From Magnetococcales bacterium (GTDB lineage Bacteria; Pseudomonadota; Magnetococcia; Magnetococcales; JADFYX01): a DNA stretch of 10,647 bases. A program made the translations under genes and the position numbers. The DNA is taken from assembly GCA_015232795.1 (NCBI GenBank), contig JADFYX010000067.1, positions 1 through 10,647 on the forward strand, in the 5' to 3' direction. Position 1 is the stretch's first letter; each line of letters begins with the position of its first letter. This document shows positions 6,745 to 10,647 of this stretch, piece after piece. The notes beneath the pieces were generated by a model. The model saw only the letters and a list, made by a program, of their open reading frames with translations, was not told where the DNA came from and searched no databases.

Positions 6745-7538
6745 ACCAATGCACTGTACTCGGGATTATCCCTGCCAGAGGCGGTTCTAAAGGCTTGCCC
6801 GGTAAGAATATCCTCGATTTGGCTGGTAAGCCCATGATCGCCTGGACAATTGAAGCAGCCCACGAGTCTAATTTTATTGATCGGCTTATTTTATCATCTG
6901 ACGATGAGAAAATTGTTGAGGTGGCAAAAGAGTGGGGTTGTGAAGTACCTTTTGTTCGCCCAGCTAGCCTGGCTGGTGATGAGGCAACCTCAATTGATGT
7001 GGCACTCCACGCCTTGGATTCAGTTCCCCAACAATATGATTATATTGTCTGGCTACAACCAACAGCACCATTAAGGTTGGCAGAAGATATTGATATGGCA
7101 ATACAGATATGCCTAACCCAAAATGCCCCCTCGTGTGTATCTGTTGTAGCTGCTGGTAAAAGTCCCTATTGGATGTACTCCTTGGGTAAGGATAACGCCA
7201 TGCAACCAATAATGCCCCAGGATCTCTCAAGTTGCCAACGCCAGGAATTACCCCCGGCCTACACGTTAAATGGTGCAGTGTATGTAACAAGAACAGATTG
7301 GTTGCGTGAGCATAAAAAATTCATGAATGGCGGATCATACGCTCATATCATGCCCCCAGAGCGTTCAATCGATATTGATTCAGAGCTAGATTTTAAAATT
7401 GCCGGTATGTTGCTTTTGGAGCAAAAACTAGCTGCTATCTCAACACCAGATGTCAGGGAACGCAACATCCCAGCCCCAGATCCTGTAACAGCTTTCTTCC
7501 ACCACTTCACTCCAGCCCGGCCATTGCAGCTAGATTAA
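6738..7538 (+). CDS. neuA: CMP-nonulosonate (legionaminate/sialate) cytidylyltransferase
   Basis: 266 residues from GTG 6738. It couples the free nonulosonic acid to CTP, giving the CMP-sugar donor and pyrophosphate, the last cytoplasmic step before glycosyl transfer. The signature IIPARGGSKGLPGKNI (10-25) is the CTP-binding loop. LILSSDDEKI, EVPFVRPASLAGDEATS, VWLQPTAPLR and a late ERSIDIDSELDF are the standard conserved blocks of NeuA, LegF and PtmB. The core ends near residue 235. About 30 further residues (from LEQKLAAIS to the HHFTPARPLQLD end) go beyond the usual size of about 230. The start overlaps the upstream stop by 7 nt and has AGGAG at 8-nt spacing. It is the last gene of the plus-strand operon and meets the next gene tail to tail. 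Whether the substrate is legionaminic, sialic or another nonulosonic acid is inferred from the operon. Confidence 0.91.
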   Translation: MLDQCTVLGIIPARGGSKGLPGKNILDLAGKPMIAWTIEAAHESNFIDRLILSSDDEKIVEVAKEWGCEVPFVRPASLAGDEATSIDVALHALDSVPQQYDYIVWLQPTAPLRLAEDIDMAIQICLTQNAPSCVSVVAAGKSPYWMYSLGKDNAMQPIMPQDLSSCQRQELPPAYTLNGAVYVTRTDWLREHKKFMNGGSYAHIMPPERSIDIDSELDFKIAGMLLLEQKLAAISTPDVRERNIPAPDPVTAFFHHFTPARPLQLD

Positions 7539-7544
7539 ATCTAG
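7530..7544. repeat. Perfect 15-bp palindrome at the convergent gene junction
   Basis: CTAGATTAAATCTAG is a perfect inverted repeat (7+1+7), or as RNA a 5-bp stem with a 5-nt loop. It spans the neuA/legF stop codon and is followed by seven A residues (7545-7551) up to the stop of the minus-strand gene. The stem is AT-rich, and no U tract follows it on either strand in the order needed for an intrinsic terminator. Its role as a terminator or protein site is unproven. Confidence 0.45.
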
Positions 7545-7551
7545 AAAAAAA

Positions 7552-8328
7552 TTATTGTATACATCTACCAGTTGAATTTTCCTTACAAGCTATACCATTT
7601 ATCCAGCGTGCACCATCAAAATGCGCCCCCTGCAAATTGACTCCATCTATTATAGCACCATGGAAGTCTGATTCGCGGAAATCTCCACCTGAGAGGTCAG
7701 TACCAATAAAACTTGAATATTTAAAGTTTACAAACTGCGCTTTTACACCATTTAATTTTGCTTCATCAAAATTAGCTTTTTCCATGTTTGCTTCAGTGAT
7801 ATCTGCATTATGAAAATCAGCATTATAGAGTCTAGCATTGCTTAGTTCCGCAAATTGTAGATTGGCATTGGAAAGACTAGCTCCGCTAAGATCGGCGCCA
7901 TTCATTTCTGCATGTTGTAGATTTGCCTTATCCAGCAACGCATTATTCAAAAATGAGTGAGTTAAATTTGCTCTAAATAAATTAGCACTACGAAGATTCG
8001 TCCCCTCCAAGTTGGCTTTTTCTAAGTCAACATGTTGTAGGTTTGAATGGGTCATGGTAGCAGATTTGAGGAGAGCATTTGCTAATTCAGTCTTATTAAG
8101 CTGAGCTCCATTTAAATTTACACTAGAGAGATCACAATTTTCACAACGAGAAGTCTTTTTCAGCCTTGTTACATTGTTAGTTATCTGTTCATGATCACTG
8201 TTATGATGGAAATATTGCACTGTATTGAATATAACTGTAACAAATCCACAAAAAAACAAGATGCTAATAATTATTGGGGTAACAGTTATCTCTTCTGAAG
8301 ACTCATCTTTATCCAACGGTTTGTACAT
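7552..8328 (-). CDS. Membrane-anchored pentapeptide-repeat protein
   Basis: 258 residues. A short acidic, charged N-terminus (1-16) leads into one hydrophobic segment (about 17-39, TPIIISILFFCGFVTVIF), which should act as an uncleaved anchor with the rest in the periplasm. After a linker, residues 66-240 are 35 consecutive pentapeptides of the A(D/N)LxX type with no register break, from DLSSV NLNGA to NLQGA HFDGA. The central residue is Leu, Phe, Met or Ile throughout, except one Ala in KAQFV. Such repeats form a right-handed quadrilateral beta helix with four repeats per coil, so nearly nine coils are expected. Cysteines cap both ends: RCENC (61-65) before the helix, and IAC with GRC after an RWINGIAC motif (241-256). 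These could form disulfides. ATG 8328 has AGGGG 6 nt upstream. Molecular role is unknown. DNA-mimic gyrase protection is unlikely for an anchored periplasmic form. Confidence 0.88.
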   Translation of the reverse strand: MYKPLDKDESSEEITVTPIIISILFFCGFVTVIFNTVQYFHHNSDHEQITNNVTRLKKTSRCENCDLSSVNLNGAQLNKTELANALLKSATMTHSNLQHVDLEKANLEGTNLRSANLFRANLTHSFLNNALLDKANLQHAEMNGADLSGASLSNANLQFAELSNARLYNADFHNADITEANMEKANFDEAKLNGVKAQFVNFKYSSFIGTDLSGGDFRESDFHGAIIDGVNLQGAHFDGARWINGIACKENSTGRCIQ

Positions 8329-8399
8329 TGTTTTCCCCTGGTTGATGCCAATAACATTGTTACTATTTGACTGCTTGGTACTCTTTAAGTTTTTAACAT

Positions 8400-8427
8400 A
8401 TCCTACATTTTCTAAATATTTTTACAA
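8400..8427 (-). promoter_or_regulatory. Weak candidate promoter for the pentapeptide-repeat gene
   Basis: Read on the minus strand, TTGTAA (8427-8422) is followed after 16 nt by TAGGAT (8405-8400), about 71 bp upstream of the start codon. Each hexamer matches the sigma-70 consensus only partly, at four of six positions, in AT-rich DNA where chance matches are common. Confidence 0.2.
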
Positions 8428-8479
8428 CGGTCGGAAACTCTACCACATATTTCTCAAAAACACATCTCAAACAGTACAT

Positions 8480-8512
8480 TTTCCAGGTTTGACGGAACAC
8501 TCATACCTGAAA
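8480..8512. repeat. Imperfect inverted repeat upstream of the pentapeptide-repeat gene
   Basis: TTTCCAGGT (8480-8488) pairs with ACCTGAAA (8505-8512), giving eight base pairs with one bulged base and a 16-nt loop. No poly-U follows on either strand, so it is not a clear terminator. It could be an operator or an RNA hairpin, or chance. Confidence 0.2.
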
Positions 8513-8619
8513 CTCTTCAACTTGGATTCGGCAGTGAGTCATTTATCCCCTATCGTTGCATAAGTTTTCTTCAGATATAATATGAGCTGCCTGATCCATT
8601 GTTGCAAAAAAATTGGGCA

Positions 8620-10647
8620 TCAACCCTGTTCTCTTATTGTCATTTCTGGTTTGTAAAATTTGTAATGATTGCGACCACTATTCTTGACAGCGTACATCGC
8701 AATATCAGCATTTTTTATAAGTATGTCTGGAGTTTTACCACTTTTTGGAAACAGGCTAATTCCAATGCTGGTTCCGATATCGCACTGGTTTCCTTGTATA
8801 TTGAAGGGTTGTTGTAGGGAGTTAACAATCCTTTGGGCGACATGTCCAGCCTCTTTTTGTCCAGTCAATTCAGGAAGCACTATTACAAATTCATCACCTC
8901 CATAGCGTGCGACGGTGTCACCTTCACGCAAGCACCCTTTAATACGTTGGGCAGCCTCCTTTAGTAAAAGATCACCAACTTCATGGCCATGAGTGTCATT
9001 AACATACTTGAACTTATCCAGGTCTAGAAATACGATTCCTAGCAGACTCTTGTTTCTTCGGGCATGAGCTAGATTCTGCTCCAGTAGTTCTCTGAACAAA
9101 GCTCGATTTGGTAAGCTGGTCAAATCATCATAATGTGCCAGTTCTTTCAAATGTTCTTCTGCTTTGTGTAAACTATCTTCCATTTGCCGTCGTTCTATTA
9201 GTCCAGCCAATGTGCTTGCAATTGTGGACAAAAAGGCATCACCATCTATGTGGTTGGTAAAATTAGGCTTCAAGTAGAGGTTTAAGACTCCCAACAAACG
9301 CTCATTAGACAAAATTGGCATACAGTAATGCCCATGCTCTTCCATTCCATCAAAATGGATTTCGTGTCTTTCATCAATTTTCTCTGCATAGATGATGCTA
9401 CGTTGTTCAGCAGCCCGACCACAAAGACAGTAGCCGAGAGGAATTTTCTGGCATGCAGATAAGAGGTGTTCGTTCAGATTTCTTTGAGCGACGAGTATAA
9501 GATTTTTTTCTTGTTCATCAAACAAGAAGATAGAGCCTTTGTATTCAAATCCCAACCAAGTTACTGCAAGAATAATCTCCAATGCCACATCCAATTGTCT
9601 TGACAAGGACAACTTTTCCGTACTGGTTTCCAGCAGAGACGTTATTGCAATACGCGATTGCATGGCATCGTAATTCAGTTGTTCATCATATTTGATCTTA
9701 CACTCTACACGGCTCAGAATTCTATATAACGCAAATGCCAGCAAAGCTGACAGAAAAAGAGTTGCAGAAAATATGATTGTTGCAATGGAGCTACTTCTGC
9801 TGAAAGCATCATGCCTATGAACACCTATGATGCGTCCGGTTATAATCTGCTTGATATCATAAATAGGTATACTGAAAAAGTGAAAGTCTCTGGAAGCCCC
9901 ATATTGACCTACCATGATTGTTTCTGATGGATTGTCCGACATCCAGTTGCCATCAGCGATATATTTGTGCACCATTTTGGGAAGTTTGTTGTTTTGATTG
10001 AGTATTAGAACCAACTCCTGGAATTTATCCCAATCAGCATGAAATCCCAGCATTTCAACGCCATTTTTCCAGCCTTGCTGGTTTAAATGTTTTTTGTAGA
10101 TAAAAGTGTAGAGGGACACTCCAAATTGTTCTTGGATATTGTCTATAATGTGACTAATCTCTTTACCCAGCTCCAAGTAGCCAATTAGATGTCCATCATA
10201 ATTCCATGGTATCACGACCCGCAGAGTCAACGTGCCTAAAGGCCCAAGTTCAACGCCATGCCCAACTGTACCCGTCTGTTGTGCCATAAGAATTGTTTGG
10301 CGGTTGATTAAATCCCCATAACGGTCAGGATTATGTACTCGCAAGAAATTTTCTCTGTCAAAACCATGGAAATAAAAGTGGGTGATGTTGTTATTATCGT
10401 GCAGAGATTTGTTGATTGATAAACTTTCTTGTAATAATTTTTCCCTGTCATTTGAGATAAATGCCGACCGTATGGTGTTTATCTTGGAAATAGTATCCAA
10501 GAGTGTCTGGAGATTAGAAGTTTCCACCTGCAGTTGTCTCTGCAACTGGCTAATCACATTTTGGATAGGGCTGTTGAGTATATGTTGTTTCTGGGAATTA
10601 AGTACCCAAAAGGTGGTCAGAGACAGTATAAGTGGGAGAAGAATGAT
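8620..10647 (-). CDS. Cache-like/GAF/GGDEF diguanylate cyclase, 5' end beyond window
   Basis: The frame is open from the right edge to TGA at 8620-8622, giving 675 visible residues. Codons before the internal GTG at 10557 encode a membrane helix (IILLPLILSLTTFWVLN), so that GTG is not the start and the true start lies outside. Visible numbering: TM1 1-17; periplasmic sensor about 31-285, with the THFYFHGFDRENFLRVHNP and ELGPLGTLTLRVVIPW blocks typical of double-Cache-like sensors; TM2 about 287-311; GAF about 340-485, with GYCLCGRAAEQ; short coiled coil about 485-503; GGDEF domain about 505-665. The cyclase domain has DDLTSLPNR, DLDKFKYVND and an intact GGDEF (583-587), so it should convert two GTP into c-di-GMP. 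REGD (574-577), five residues before GGDEF, is a canonical RxxD inhibitory site for product feedback. No EAL domain follows. The ligand is unknown. It shares orientation with the pentapeptide gene but lies 291 bp upstream of it, so joint transcription is doubtful. Confidence 0.92.
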   Translation of the reverse strand: MILLPLILSLTTFWVLNSQKQHILNSPIQNVISQLQRQLQVETSNLQTLLDTISKINTIRSAFISNDREKLLQESLSINKSLHDNNNITHFYFHGFDRENFLRVHNPDRYGDLINRQTILMAQQTGTVGHGVELGPLGTLTLRVVIPWNYDGHLIGYLELGKEISHIIDNIQEQFGVSLYTFIYKKHLNQQGWKNGVEMLGFHADWDKFQELVLILNQNNKLPKMVHKYIADGNWMSDNPSETIMVGQYGASRDFHFFSIPIYDIKQIITGRIIGVHRHDAFSRSSSIATIIFSATLFLSALLAFALYRILSRVECKIKYDEQLNYDAMQSRIAITSLLETSTEKLSLSRQLDVALEIILAVTWLGFEYKGSIFLFDEQEKNLILVAQRNLNEHLLSACQKIPLGYCLCGRAAEQRSIIYAEKIDERHEIHFDGMEEHGHYCMPILSNERLLGVLNLYLKPNFTNHIDGDAFLSTIASTLAGLIERRQMEDSLHKAEEHLKELAHYDDLTSLPNRALFRELLEQNLAHARRNKSLLGIVFLDLDKFKYVNDTHGHEVGDLLLKEAAQRIKGCLREGDTVARYGGDEFVIVLPELTGQKEAGHVAQRIVNSLQQPFNIQGNQCDIGTSIGISLFPKSGKTPDILIKNADIAMYAVKNSGRNHYKFYKPEMTIREQG

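Larger units (their letters stand above)
8329..8619. other. 291-bp intergenic region between two minus-strand genes
   Basis: No convincing gene is present. The open frames across it are short, lack ribosome binding sites and resemble nothing I recognise. It should contain the pentapeptide gene's 5' untranslated region and promoter, and the 3' end of the diguanylate cyclase transcript. One weak -10/-35 pair and one imperfect inverted repeat are listed separately. Confidence 0.6.

Noticed and set aside
255..7538. Pseudaminic acid pathway
   Set aside because: The aminotransferase has LegC-type motifs, and the 2-epimerase is a NeuC/LegG-type hydrolysing enzyme rather than PseG, so a legionaminic-type route fits better.
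7609..8133. Tandem DNA repeats or a CRISPR-like array
   Set aside because: The regular spacing comes from the 15-bp pentapeptide codon periodicity of a coding gene. There are no identical repeats with unique spacers.
8225..8563. Plus-strand open frame of 112 codons over the pentapeptide start and the intergenic region
   Set aside because: It overlaps the well-supported minus-strand gene antisense, lacks a Shine-Dalgarno and shows no recognisable domain.
8576..8605. TATAAT on the plus strand and TTGCAA/TATTAT on the minus strand as promoters
   Set aside because: The plus-strand box has no properly spaced -35, and the minus-strand pair is 19 nt apart with a poor -35. Such hits are expected by chance in AT-rich DNA.
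8606..8634. Possible intrinsic terminator at the end of the diguanylate cyclase gene (GGG-loop-CCC followed by a U tract on the minus strand)
   Set aside because: The stem is only three base pairs and overlaps the stop codon, too weak to call despite the seven-base U tract.

Overview
The window is dominated by a plus-strand block of seven tightly packed genes (255-7538) for a CMP-activated nonulosonic acid of the legionaminic/sialic family. In order they encode an SDR-type nucleotide-sugar 4,6-dehydratase, a LegC-type PLP aminotransferase, a NeuC/LegG hydrolysing 2-epimerase, a NeuB/LegI synthase, a NeuD/PglD-type left-handed beta-helix acyltransferase, a PtmE-like CBS plus sugar-1-phosphate nucleotidyltransferase, and a NeuA/LegF cytidylyltransferase. 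Together they can take a nucleotide-linked GlcNAc through dehydration, transamination, N-acylation, 2-epimerisation with loss of the nucleotide, condensation with PEP, and activation with CTP. The 6-deoxy and 4-amino steps point to legionaminic acid, or a close relative, rather than plain sialic acid. A TPR protein fragment lies just upstream (1-233). No glycosyltransferase, flippase or flagellin gene is visible, so the acceptor (LPS, capsule or flagellin) cannot be read from the window.

Gene spacing suggests one transcription unit: an ATGA overlap, overlaps of about 7 and up to 17 nt, and gaps of about 20-26 nt. The exception is a spacer of about 130 bp at 5551-5682, whose first 120 bp are only about 21% G+C. 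It precedes the nucleotidyltransferase gene and could hold an internal promoter. Several starts appear to be GTG or TTG.

The right part (7552-10647) is on the minus strand and converges on the operon with a 13-bp gap. It holds a membrane-anchored periplasmic pentapeptide-repeat protein with 35 uninterrupted repeats. Next is a 291-bp intergenic stretch, then a two-TM, Cache-like/GAF/GGDEF diguanylate cyclase whose 5' end lies beyond the window.

The organism is a Gram-negative bacterium, judged by the periplasmic sensor architecture and surface nonulosonate synthesis. A member of the broad Proteobacteria with moderate G+C is most plausible, but nothing here fixes the lineage. No RNA gene, mobile element, CRISPR array or obviously new defence-like system was found. 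The most notable points are the short soluble dehydratase with a PglF/WbpM-type Met in place of the catalytic Tyr, and a PtmE-like enzyme without its expected GDP-sugar partners.
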